This document shows, one piece after another, positions 18,601 through 26,568 of a stretch of 40,181 nucleotides of DNA. Made by a program: the position numbers and the translations under genes. Below the pieces are notes generated by a model. The model was given only the letters and a program-made list of their open reading frames with translations, was not told the DNA's origin and ran no database searches. Source of the stretch: an uncultured Porphyromonadaceae bacterium. GTDB lineage: Bacteria; Bacteroidota; Bacteroidia; Bacteroidales; Muribaculaceae. The stretch's first letter is position 1. Each line of letters starts with the position of its first letter. The stretch is taken from NCBI GenBank assembly GCA_948467675.1, contig CAOKFI010000026.1, forward strand, positions 1-40,181, given 5' to 3'.

Positions 18601-21600
18601 GATGGACAATACCAATTTCGAGCAGTCCAATATCGAATATGTGCAATTCTGGCTGATGAACCCGTTTCTTGATCCGGAAAACGCCAATAACGAGGGAGGC
18701 GATCTATATATCAATTTCGGCGAGATTAGTGAGGATATATTGAAAGACGGTCTCAAAAGCTATGAAAACGGGGTGCCGTATGATGGCAATGACCAATATA
18801 TGCAGGAGACTGTCTGGGGACGTGTTTCGTCACAGACTTCGTTGACTTATTCTTTTGATAATAATTCAGGATCACGGCCGGTGCAGGATGTGGGGCTTGA
18901 TGGACTTAAAAACGACGATGAGTTCTCGTTTGGATCATACAGCCGGTATCTTGACCAGTTGCGTCAGCGTCTGCCTGCATCTGTCATCGAACGCATGCAG
19001 CAGGATCAGTTCTCTGCATTCAATGATCCGGCAGGCGACAACTATCATTTTTACCGTGGATATGACTATGATGAGCAGCGTCTTTCCGTCTTGGAACGTT
19101 ACAAGCATTACAATGGGGTGGAGGGCAATTCGCTCTCACCGGAGGATGCCGGCGATCCGCTTTATCAGTCATCGCGCAGTGTGCCGGACGTCGAGGATAT
19201 AAACCAGGACAATACGCTTAATGAATATGAGCGTTATTTCCAGTACCGCATATCGATTCGTCCCGAGGATCTTGTGGTAGGCAAAAATTATATTACAGAT
19301 AAGCAGGTCTCTGTAGTCCCTACCCGTGACGGTACAGATCCGGAGGTCGAATGGTATCAGTTCAAGATCCCTTTGAGCGATTACGAGAAAGTCGTAGGAT
19401 CGATCAGCGACTTCTCCACAATCCGTTTTGCGCGTATGTTTATGACTGGTTTCAAACATGTGACTCACTTGCGTTTCGCGACATTGGAACTGGTACGCGG
19501 AGAATGGCGTTCCTACGATTTTAACCTCAATAATCGAGGAGACGCACCGGCTGAAGGCAATCTCGATATCTCTGTCGTTAATATAGAGGAAAATGCCGGA
19601 CGAGAACCGGTGAACTATGTACTCCCTCCGGGAGTTAACCGTATAGTCGATCCGGGACAGTCACAGATCGTACAGCTTAATGAACAGTCCATGTCAATGA
19701 AAGTGACAGGGCTTCATGCCGGCGATGCACGTGGTGTATACCGTAATACATCGCTCGATCTGCGCAATTATAAGCGGATGCAGATGTGGGTGCATGCCGA
19801 ATCGCTTATCGACGATGTGACAGATCTGCGCAATGGAGATCTGTCGGTGTTCATCCGTCTTGGAAGCGATGTGAAAAATAATTTTTATGAATATGAGGTA
19901 CCATTGACTCTAACTCCTCACCGGCGGTATAACCGTGATCTCCCGGGTGATCGTATGATTGTATGGCCTGATGCGAACCGTCTTGATTTCAATCTGCAGA
20001 ATCTCGTTTCTCTGAAAAAGGAGCGTAACCGGGCTCGCAATGCCGATGACAGTACAGTAAGTTTCACCACACTTTATACCGGACGTGATCCGGAAAACGA
20101 AAAGAATCGTATGTATGTGATGGGAAACCCGTCATTGAGTGATGTACGCGTGATGCTGATTGGTGTCCGCAATAACTCAAGTACGTCTAAAGATGGTATA
20201 GTATGGGTCAATGAACTTAAAGTGACAGACTTCGATGAGTCTGGAGGTTGGGCTACCAAAGTAAATGCGAATCTCGGTATCAGCGATATCGCGACATTGA
20301 ATTTCGGCACACACATGGAATCGGCTGGATTCGGTGGTGTGGATCAGTCGTTGAATGATCGTAGGCTGGATGATTATGAGCAGTACAATTTTGCCATGCA
20401 GGCCGATCTGGGACGTTTCTTGCCTGAGAAAGCAAAACTCAAGGCTCCGGTATATTATTCGGTTACCAAAGAAAAATCCACGCCTAAATATAATCCTCTT
20501 GATCAGGATGTCCTATTTAAAGAGGCTCTTGACGATTGTTCCTCAAAGCAGGAACGGGATTCCATATCAGCGTATGCGGTAGAGCGCTCTACTGTTCAGA
20601 GTTTCAGCATTTCAGGGCTTAAATTCGATATCCAGAGCAAAACGCCGATGCCATGGGATCCCGCCAATTTCACATTTAATTTTTCATTTAACAAACATGC
20701 CGAGATGGATCCGACTACGGAATATGAGAATACAAATGACTATCGCGGCAGTTTCCAGTATTCGTATTCTCCCTATGTGAAAGGATTGAAACCGTTCGGT
20801 TGGATTAAAAGCAAATCGAAGCATTTGAAATTTTTACGGAACTGGGAATTCAACTACCTGCCTACGAATATTTCATTCCTGACCACTATGTCGCGTTACT
20901 ATTATGAACAACAGACGCGCAGTGAGGTCGACGACATGTTCCGTCTGCCGGTATCGGTGAGCAAGAATTTCCTGTGGGATCGTCAGCTGAATCTCACCTG
21001 GAACATAACAAAGCAGGTGAATCTGGCATTTACCTCCAACACCTCCGCCAGAATCGAAGAGACAATGGGGGCGGTCAATCGCAGGCTGTTTCCAGACAAA
21101 TATAAGGAATGGAAAGATACTGTGATGCGCAGCATACTGCACATGGGCACGCCATGGGCATATAACCAGACATTTACAGCATCGTATAAAGCTCCGTTCA
21201 GTCAGATGCCGGTACTGGACTGGCTGAATGCCTCGGTAAGTTATAATGCGCATTACCAATGGGATCGAGGGGCGACTATCGATGGCATAAGCGTAGGCAA
21301 TACGATTGCCAACCAGTCATCGATGAATATAGACAGTCGTGTCAATTTTGAGACTATATATAATAAATCCACTTATCTTAAAGAGATTAACCGGCGGTTC
21401 GCAAACTCCAAGAGGGCATCAAGGGCTCAACAGAAAAAAGCCCGAAAGTTTGAACGCACATATAAACTGAATCCAGATTCGACACTGATAATAAAACATA
21501 ACCTTCGCAACAAGAAAGTGAAAGTTCTGGCTACGGATATGGCAGGGAAACCTGTGGTTGTGAATGTGCGTCCTATCGATGCGAATTCGGTGGAGATTCT

Positions 21601-23095
21601 GGACAAGTTAGACCGGAATCTGAAATTTACTGTGCTGGAGATTCTAAAAGAAGACAAAGGCCTTTGGCGAGAAGTAAGAGACCATGCCGTCCGTTTTGCC
21701 ATGATGCCGCGTTCTGCATCTGTCAGATGGCGAAATACCAGATCGATGTCGATTCCGTTATACGCTCCGGAAGTCGGCAATATATTCGGACAGAGCCGTA
21801 GTTACGGACCCATGGCGCCTGGTCTCGATTTTGCGTTCGGATTTACAGACGAGACATTCATAGATAAAGCTAAAGCGCGTGGATGGCTTCTGTGTGACGA
21901 TGGTCAGACGTCGCCTGCGATATGGTCTAAGACCAATGAACTTAATATAGAACTTACTCTCGAGCCTATACGCGGACTTAAAGTCGTACTGACGACAAAC
22001 CGTACCGATAACCGTACGAATCAGGTGCAGTTTATGTACGACAACATGCCCGTTACACGCACAGGGAGCTACACAAAGACCCATTGCGCCATTGGCACGG
22101 CTCTCGGTAGCAGCAAAGCGGAAGATGGATATTATAGTCCGTCATTCGACAGATTCCTGGCAAACATACCGGTGGTGGCCGAACGAGTGCAGAACCAGTA
22201 TAATGGCATGATCTATCCCGCTACTGGATTTATGAAAGACAATGTGCATGCAGGCATGCCGTTTGACCCCGCGGTAGGAGGTGTGAGCCGGACAGGAAGC
22301 GATGTGCTTATCCCTGCGTTTATCGCTGCTTATACAGGCACTGGTGCGGATAAGATTTATCTCGACCCATTCCCGTCGTTTGCCTATGTGTTGCCCAACT
22401 GGCGTGTGACATACGATGGATTCATCAATATAGGCAATCTGCGTAATATATTCAAGACATTTACGCTGAACCATGCTTACCAATGTACTTATTCAGTCGG
22501 GTCCTATTCGAGTTACCTTAACTGGGTCGGAGTGAACGACAATCTCGGATTTACTCTTGATGAACTTACCGGTCAGCCAATACCGTCGTCTCCGTTCAAT
22601 ATATCGTCAGTAGCCATAACCGAAAAGTTCGCTCCTCTGCTTGGTGCGTCGGTCACTCTTAAAAACGATCTGCAATTAAGTGCAGAGTATCGCGACAGCC
22701 GTACACTGACCCTTAACTCCGCTGCCGGACAATTGGTCGAGGCGAGCACTAAAGGACTGACATTCGGTGCCGGATATAAAATAGTAGGATTCAATACAGT
22801 ATTGAAGATGAAAGGATCGCAGGCAGGTGTCAGCAATGACCTTACGGTCAACGCGGACTTCTCGTATTCGCAGAGCCAGGCGCTGATACGTCGTATAGAA
22901 AGCAACTACACACAGGCTACGAGCGGTGCTCGTACTGTCTCGTTTGATCTTACAGCCAGTTACGTTCTTAGTCGGCGTCTTACATTGACAGCATTCTTTG
23001 ACCATCAGATAAACACGCCGCTGGTATCGTCGAGTGCATATCCGACCACAAACAGTTCCTATGGTATAACGCTCAACCTGTCACTGGCTCGTTAA
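15647..23095 (+). CDS. sprA: T9SS outer-membrane translocon protein SprA/Sov
   Basis: At 2482 residues this is the giant outer-membrane barrel through which type IX secretion system substrates cross the outer membrane; Sov of Porphyromonas is about 2500 residues. It begins with a signal peptide (hydrophobic residues about 10-30, then AYGQYY) and a Pro-rich linker. Recognisable blocks are the FGPGGVQLKTQGSVQISMGIKSN start of the barrel, the conserved YVDDFEATQTGIDLRSPYSWFLAS near residue 837 and many amphipathic beta strands to the C-terminus. A Lys/Arg-rich insertion lies at about residues 1915-1970. The frame is intact over 7.4 kb, so it is probably expressed. No other T9SS component or C-terminal sorting domain protein is encoded in this window. 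Confidence 0.95.
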   Translation: MRTVSGLRRNIAIVVAMSTIIVLMCYGMLAYGQYYNPQIPPPAPVMPPSPVDAADSIMMPFGVQQTVPQSYGDLMESEFAADLATPSNITTQAEFDPETGFYVIRTKMGDFDIATPFMLSASEYNNWQLKKSMQEYYRQRNAELYENKSKEPFNIFDMNFALGPLEKIFGPGGVQLKTQGSVQISMGIKSNKTDNPALSVTSRRKTYFDFDQKIQATVNASVGNRLKFNMTYNTDATFDFDSKNLKLGYEGEEDDIVKSIEAGNVSMTTGSSLIRGSTALFGLKTQLQFGKLTATALVSQQNSESKTVSTKGGAQTTEFSINCDNYDQNRHFFLSHFFRDNYDQFASKLPYINSGINITRIEVWVTNKSNNYNESRNMVAFMDLGENKALASDYWTPDPAMDNPSNSSNNLLSVIKDQYPGARNISTVTQALEPLGAFGIEGGRDYEKVESARLLSSSEYTLNSALGYISVKSALNADEVLGVAFEYTYRGQVYQVGEFSGDITSTDQSLYVKMLKSTTVAPKLPMWDLMMKNVYSLGAYQVQKTNFRLQIKYLSDTTGIQINYLPVGNISDKTLLQVMNLDRLNSNQESSPDGFFDFIDGYTIIPSTGKIIFPVVEPFGQHLAAQIGNASIASQYVYQELYDSTLIVARQFADKNKFVLTGEYQASAGSQIRLNAMNVPRGSVVVTAGGVRLTENSDYTVDYSMGIVTITNQSIIDSGQSISVTLENQSLYSTQRKTLLGLDLNYRFSKDFNVGATILHFSEKALTEKVNIGDEVINNTMWGLNMSYNTEFMWLTNLINKIPTVNAVQPSKLSLTAEFAQLVPHKQQSGSNRGSSYVDDFEATQTGIDLRSPYSWFLASTPYDNSPNAMFPEAALSNNVDYGKNRALLAWYYIDRMFTQRNSSMCPGYIAADLKQLSNPYVREVTSHEIFPGRELSYGESSTIQTLNLSYYPEERGPYNLDATNIDDEGRLLNPEKRWGGIMRKMDNTNFEQSNIEYVQFWLMNPFLDPENANNEGGDLYINFGEISEDILKDGLKSYENGVPYDGNDQYMQETVWGRVSSQTSLTYSFDNNSGSRPVQDVGLDGLKNDDEFSFGSYSRYLDQLRQRLPASVIERMQQDQFSAFNDPAGDNYHFYRGYDYDEQRLSVLERYKHYNGVEGNSLSPEDAGDPLYQSSRSVPDVEDINQDNTLNEYERYFQYRISIRPEDLVVGKNYITDKQVSVVPTRDGTDPEVEWYQFKIPLSDYEKVVGSISDFSTIRFARMFMTGFKHVTHLRFATLELVRGEWRSYDFNLNNRGDAPAEGNLDISVVNIEENAGREPVNYVLPPGVNRIVDPGQSQIVQLNEQSMSMKVTGLHAGDARGVYRNTSLDLRNYKRMQMWVHAESLIDDVTDLRNGDLSVFIRLGSDVKNNFYEYEVPLTLTPHRRYNRDLPGDRMIVWPDANRLDFNLQNLVSLKKERNRARNADDSTVSFTTLYTGRDPENEKNRMYVMGNPSLSDVRVMLIGVRNNSSTSKDGIVWVNELKVTDFDESGGWATKVNANLGISDIATLNFGTHMESAGFGGVDQSLNDRRLDDYEQYNFAMQADLGRFLPEKAKLKAPVYYSVTKEKSTPKYNPLDQDVLFKEALDDCSSKQERDSISAYAVERSTVQSFSISGLKFDIQSKTPMPWDPANFTFNFSFNKHAEMDPTTEYENTNDYRGSFQYSYSPYVKGLKPFGWIKSKSKHLKFLRNWEFNYLPTNISFLTTMSRYYYEQQTRSEVDDMFRLPVSVSKNFLWDRQLNLTWNITKQVNLAFTSNTSARIEETMGAVNRRLFPDKYKEWKDTVMRSILHMGTPWAYNQTFTASYKAPFSQMPVLDWLNASVSYNAHYQWDRGATIDGISVGNTIANQSSMNIDSRVNFETIYNKSTYLKEINRRFANSKRASRAQQKKARKFERTYKLNPDSTLIIKHNLRNKKVKVLATDMAGKPVVVNVRPIDANSVEILDKLDRNLKFTVLEILKEDKGLWREVRDHAVRFAMMPRSASVRWRNTRSMSIPLYAPEVGNIFGQSRSYGPMAPGLDFAFGFTDETFIDKAKARGWLLCDDGQTSPAIWSKTNELNIELTLEPIRGLKVVLTTNRTDNRTNQVQFMYDNMPVTRTGSYTKTHCAIGTALGSSKAEDGYYSPSFDRFLANIPVVAERVQNQYNGMIYPATGFMKDNVHAGMPFDPAVGGVSRTGSDVLIPAFIAAYTGTGADKIYLDPFPSFAYVLPNWRVTYDGFINIGNLRNIFKTFTLNHAYQCTYSVGSYSSYLNWVGVNDNLGFTLDELTGQPIPSSPFNISSVAITEKFAPLLGASVTLKNDLQLSAEYRDSRTLTLNSAAGQLVEASTKGLTFGAGYKIVGFNTVLKMKGSQAGVSNDLTVNADFSYSQSQALIRRIESNYTQATSGARTVSFDLTASYVLSRRLTLTAFFDHQINTPLVSSSAYPTTNSSYGITLNLSLAR

Positions 23096-23149
23096 GTCAC
23101 TGTTGACGAACTTTTGCAGATGCAGAAGTGTTTTATTAAATTAAATTTA

Positions 23150-23157
23150 TATCTTTG
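23150..23157 (+). promoter_or_regulatory. pgm promoter -7 box TATCTTTG
   Basis: An exact TAnnTTTG match in the 102-bp gap after sprA, 40 bp upstream of the ATG at 23198, with TTTT about 20 bp upstream. Confidence 0.78.
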
Positions 23158-23197
23158 CGTTAATTCAATTGACGAAATTTTAATTAAATCCGATAAT

Positions 23198-24946
23198 ATG
23201 GAAAATGAAGAACTGATCCGAACTGTAACAGAGCGTGCCAGAATATGGCTGGGAGCCGGTTACGATGAGGAAACCCGTGCAGAGGTACAACGTATGCTGG
23301 ATGCCTCAGACAAAACCGAGTTGATAGAGTCGTTCTATCGGGATCTGGAATTTGGAACAGGAGGTCTGCGCGGAATTATGGGCGCCGGCTCTAATCGCAT
23401 GAATATATATACTGTTGGGGCTGCGACACAAGGACTCGCCAACTACCTGAAAGAGGCTTTCGCTGAGCTTCCAGAGATAAAGGTAGTAGTAGGACATGAT
23501 GTGCGGAACAACAGCCGTCGTTTCGCTGAAGTCGTTGCCGATGTATTTTCGGCCAATGGTATAAAGGTATATCTGTTTGAGGATTTCCGTCCCACTCCTG
23601 AACTTTCATTTGCCATACGCGAGCTCGGCTGCCAGAGCGGTGTCAACATCACAGCATCCCATAATCCTAAAGAATACAACGGTTACAAGGCATATTGGGC
23701 CGATGGCGCACAGATTATAGCACCGCACGATGTCAATATCATTGACCACGTAAATCGTATCAAGGGTGTAGAGGCGATTAAGTTTGAAGGCGACAAGTCT
23801 AAGATCGAGATCATAGGCAAGGATATAGATGACAAATTTCTTGCCGCGATCAAAGGTCTTTCGCTGAGTCCTGATATTATCCGTGAATATCATGATCTGA
23901 AGATCGTATATACTCCTATCCACGGTACTGGAGTCAAGATGATACCTGATTCGCTTGCGAATTATGGTTTTACCAATATTATACATGTTCCGGAACAGGA
24001 CATTCCGTCTGGTGATTTTCCTACCGTCGAATCGCCTAATCCCGAAAACCCGTCGGCAATGGCAATGGCAATAGCAAAAGCCAAGGAAGTCGGAGCCGAT
24101 CTTGTCGTGGCTTCGGACCCTGATGCGGACCGCATAGGATGTGTGATCCGCGACAGCAGTGGTGAATATGTACTGATCAATGGCAATCAGATTGTCATGA
24201 TACTGCTTAATTATATCATGACACGAAACGCCGAACTCGGCATGCTTAAAGGTAATGAGTATATCGTTAAGACTATTGTTACGACAGAGACCATAAAGTC
24301 GATAGCCGACAAGAACAATATACGCATGTTTGACTGCTATACCGGCTTCAAATGGATTGCTGCCGTGATCCGCGATCATGAGAAGACAGCGCGCTATCTC
24401 GGAGGCGGTGAGGAAAGTTACGGATTCCTGGCCGAAGACTTTGCCCGTGACAAGGACTCGGTAAGCGCAATCTCTCTTATGGCTGAGATCGCAGCCTGGG
24501 CTAAATCTAAAAACATGGATTTTCTGCAGATGCTTCAGGATATCTACGTCAAGTACGGATATTCGCATGAAGAAGGAATCTCGGTTGTCCGTCAGGGCAA
24601 GAGCGGCGCAGAGGAAATAATTGCCATGATGAAAGGATTCCGGGCAAATCCGCCCAAGTCTCTTGGTGGAAGTCCTGTAGTGATGGTCAAGGACTATGCC
24701 GACCTCAATGTGACAGATCTTACCACCGGTAAGATCGAGAAGATGGATATGCCTACCACATCCAACGTTCTGCAGTTCTTTACTGCCGATGGCACCAAAG
24801 TCAGTATCCGTCCTTCCGGAACAGAGCCTAAGATAAAGTTCTATGTCGAGGTCAAAGGCGAGATGAATACTGCCGCTGATTATGACAAGGCTAACGCCGA
24901 GGCCGATGCCAAGATAAAGGTTATTAAATCTGATCTCGGAATCTGA
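23198..24946 (+). CDS. Phosphoglucomutase/phosphomannomutase family protein
   Basis: A 582-residue alpha-D-phosphohexomutase that interconverts sugar 1- and 6-phosphates through a phosphoserine. The catalytic Ser154 is in TASHNPKEYNGYK, the metal-binding loop is DPDADR at 307-312, the sugar-binding loop is GGEESYGF and the phosphate-binding loop is RPSGTEPKIKFY near the C-terminus. The GEES sugar loop and length fit the PgcA-type group acting on glucose, mannose or deoxyribose/ribose phosphates; the sequence does not settle which. I chose the ATG at 23198; the frame stays open upstream to 23114 but runs through the promoter. A terminator follows. Confidence 0.93.
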   Translation: MENEELIRTVTERARIWLGAGYDEETRAEVQRMLDASDKTELIESFYRDLEFGTGGLRGIMGAGSNRMNIYTVGAATQGLANYLKEAFAELPEIKVVVGHDVRNNSRRFAEVVADVFSANGIKVYLFEDFRPTPELSFAIRELGCQSGVNITASHNPKEYNGYKAYWADGAQIIAPHDVNIIDHVNRIKGVEAIKFEGDKSKIEIIGKDIDDKFLAAIKGLSLSPDIIREYHDLKIVYTPIHGTGVKMIPDSLANYGFTNIIHVPEQDIPSGDFPTVESPNPENPSAMAMAIAKAKEVGADLVVASDPDADRIGCVIRDSSGEYVLINGNQIVMILLNYIMTRNAELGMLKGNEYIVKTIVTTETIKSIADKNNIRMFDCYTGFKWIAAVIRDHEKTARYLGGGEESYGFLAEDFARDKDSVSAISLMAEIAAWAKSKNMDFLQMLQDIYVKYGYSHEEGISVVRQGKSGAEEIIAMMKGFRANPPKSLGGSPVVMVKDYADLNVTDLTTGKIEKMDMPTTSNVLQFFTADGTKVSIRPSGTEPKIKFYVEVKGEMNTAADYDKANAEADAKIKVIKSDLGI

Positions 24947-24967
24947 TCGTACAGGTTCATAGATATT

Positions 24968-25015
24968 GATACATGGGCTACGTCGATGACAGGCATAGCC
25001 CATGTATCGTTTTTA
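24968..25015 (+). terminator. Rho-independent terminator after the phosphohexomutase gene
   Basis: A perfect 13-bp stem (24968-24980 with 24996-25008) encloses a 15-base loop and is followed by GTTTTTA. The T-run overlaps the stop codon of the convergent beta-lactamase gene. Confidence 0.88.
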
Positions 25016-25897
25016 GTGCTGAATGTGGTTTAATACTATTGACGAGATATCGGCTATGATCTGTTCTGATCCGGACATGTCTGTGTCAGTGTGGCCTATG
25101 AATACGGCAATCGCATAAGTCCTGCCATTTGAAAGACGTATGCACCCGACATCGTTTATGCCCTGGGGATTACCTTCGAGATCATTGAAGCCGGTTCCTG
25201 TCTTATGTCCTATTATGGCATCGCCGGGTAGCGGAGAGGGCAGACGCATGTTTCCTGTTTTGCATCCCGTCAGTGTGGATATTAGAAAATCCTGGTATTC
25301 CGGTGCATACAACTGCTGAGTGAATAATTTGTGGATCAGGCTTGCTGCAGCCGACGGGTAAGTCCAGTTGGCATCGGAGAGTGTTGGATCCTGGTGCATG
25401 GCGTTTTCGTTAACAGTTATGGCGAACCCCTCTATGCCGAGTGTGCGTATATATCTGTCGGTATCGTTTGTCCCGGCTACATGATCGAATAGAATATCGC
25501 ATGCATTGTTGTCACTTTGCTGAATAGAGTATTCTATAAGTCTGGATATCGGAATCAGTATTTCATTCTCGGAATTATATTGGTCTCGCATGGGACTCCA
25601 TGTGTCTGAATGGAGTTCCGATGGCTGGATGGTGACTACGGAGTCGATCGGCATGCCGCCTCGTTCAAGGGCATTCATCACTGCCATTGCCTGATATAGT
25701 TTCATGACACTGTTCATCTGGTATCGGCGGTGATCGTTTACTGTTATAGTATCTCCGCAGTCGGTAATGACAGCGACTCCTATATCGGCATTACTCCGGC
25801 CGATATAGGCATTAAGTTCTGATGACAGATCTGTTATCGCTCCGGCTACAAGCGTCTGTATCAGCAATATAGTAGATATCGCGAGACGGTAAAACAT
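25013..25897 (-). CDS. Class A (A2-type) beta-lactamase
   Basis: A 294-residue secreted serine hydrolase that should open beta-lactam rings in the periplasm. It starts with a signal peptide (about residues 1-20). All class A motifs are intact: S63-V-M-K66, the S-D-N loop at 127-129, the omega-loop Glu163 in NENAMHQDP and K231-T-G in GHKTGTGFND. The omega loop with MHQD and the following NDVG segment resemble the CfxA/CblA/PER A2 subclass of Bacteroidota, which often hydrolyse cephalosporins. The resistance spectrum cannot be read from sequence. No insertion sequence or mobilisation gene flanks it, so it looks chromosomal and intrinsic. Confidence 0.9.
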   Translation of the reverse strand: MFYRLAISTILLIQTLVAGAITDLSSELNAYIGRSNADIGVAVITDCGDTITVNDHRRYQMNSVMKLYQAMAVMNALERGGMPIDSVVTIQPSELHSDTWSPMRDQYNSENEILIPISRLIEYSIQQSDNNACDILFDHVAGTNDTDRYIRTLGIEGFAITVNENAMHQDPTLSDANWTYPSAAASLIHKLFTQQLYAPEYQDFLISTLTGCKTGNMRLPSPLPGDAIIGHKTGTGFNDLEGNPQGINDVGCIRLSNGRTYAIAVFIGHTDTDMSGSEQIIADISSIVLNHIQH

Positions 25898-25923
25898 ATT
25901 TTTTTGATTATGGCGGCAATTTG

Positions 25924-25953
25924 CGAATTTACGAAAAAATTTGATGTAAACAA
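25924..25953 (-). promoter_or_regulatory. Possible beta-lactamase promoter
   Basis: On the minus strand TAAATTCG (25924-25931), one mismatch from TAnnTTTG, is preceded by TTTTTTCG and by TTG (25951-25953) at 19-bp spacing. It lies 26 bp from the start codon. Confidence 0.4.
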
Positions 25954-26027
25954 TTGGAAAGGTAGGGTGTTATAACAATACAAGGATGAGAATATGTAAA
26001 ATAACTAATTTAATGATGATTTTGGAT

Positions 26028-26498
26028 ATGAAGAGACTTTATTATTTATTATTGGCTTTGCCGTTGGCATTTTTTGCTTCTTGCGATGATGATAACGATC
26101 TGCCGGAAGTTACTTTTGATGTGACTATGTCGGGGGGAGTTGAATCCGAGGGACAGATATATGTTGTGCAGGGTGAAACTCTAATGGTCGATGAGGTAAA
26201 GGTTACATCCGATACCAATAGCGCCGCCACTCTGGGGGCTACGACTTATTTCTGGAACGGTCTGCCTGTCGGCACAACCATCGTGGTGCCTTTCGCCTGG
26301 GAGTTCAATACAACAGGGCTTGAACCAGGAGCATATTCAATGCAGATTCAGACCAATGTTTATCAGACCGACAAGGCACCGGCTGTCGCGTTGTTGAGCT
26401 ATCGTATCAATGTCGTTGCTTCGGCTGATGATCTGCCTGCCGGTAGTGTCGCTTTAGGCACTCGTACGGTCACTCCTCAGATCAGTGAGGCCAAATAA
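26028..26498 (+). CDS. Small lipoprotein with acidic export-like leader, unknown function
   Basis: A 156-residue protein with a clear lipoprotein signal (MKRLYYLLLALPLAFFASC). The Cys is followed at once by DDDND, matching the acidic surface-export signal described for Bacteroidota lipoproteins, so surface exposure is likely. The rest is beta-rich and resembles an immunoglobulin-like or cadherin-like domain (VTFDVTMSGGVESEGQIYVVQGETL through LLSYRINVVAS). I do not recognise a specific family and give no function. I chose the ATG at 26028 because it places the signal peptide normally; the frame is open from 25986. It diverges from the beta-lactamase gene. Confidence 0.78.
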   Translation: MKRLYYLLLALPLAFFASCDDDNDLPEVTFDVTMSGGVESEGQIYVVQGETLMVDEVKVTSDTNSAATLGATTYFWNGLPVGTTIVVPFAWEFNTTGLEPGAYSMQIQTNVYQTDKAPAVALLSYRINVVASADDLPAGSVALGTRTVTPQISEAK

Positions 26499-26527
26499 AC
26501 TGATCGAACCTGTAAAAACGGATTAAT

Positions 26528-26568
26528 ACCGCGATGGATAGTCTATACTGTCTATCGCGGTTCTTTTT
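26528..26568 (+). terminator. Terminator after the small lipoprotein gene
   Basis: ACCGCGAT (26528-26535) pairs with ATCGCGGT (26554-26561) around a partly self-complementary loop and is followed by TCTTTTTCT. It overlaps the last codons of the convergent ABC-F gene. Confidence 0.75.

Noticed and set aside
23606-25003. 465-codon open frame on the minus strand
   Set aside because: It is antisense to the phosphohexomutase gene, which has all catalytic motifs; the antisense translation is rich in His, Cys and Ile without domains.
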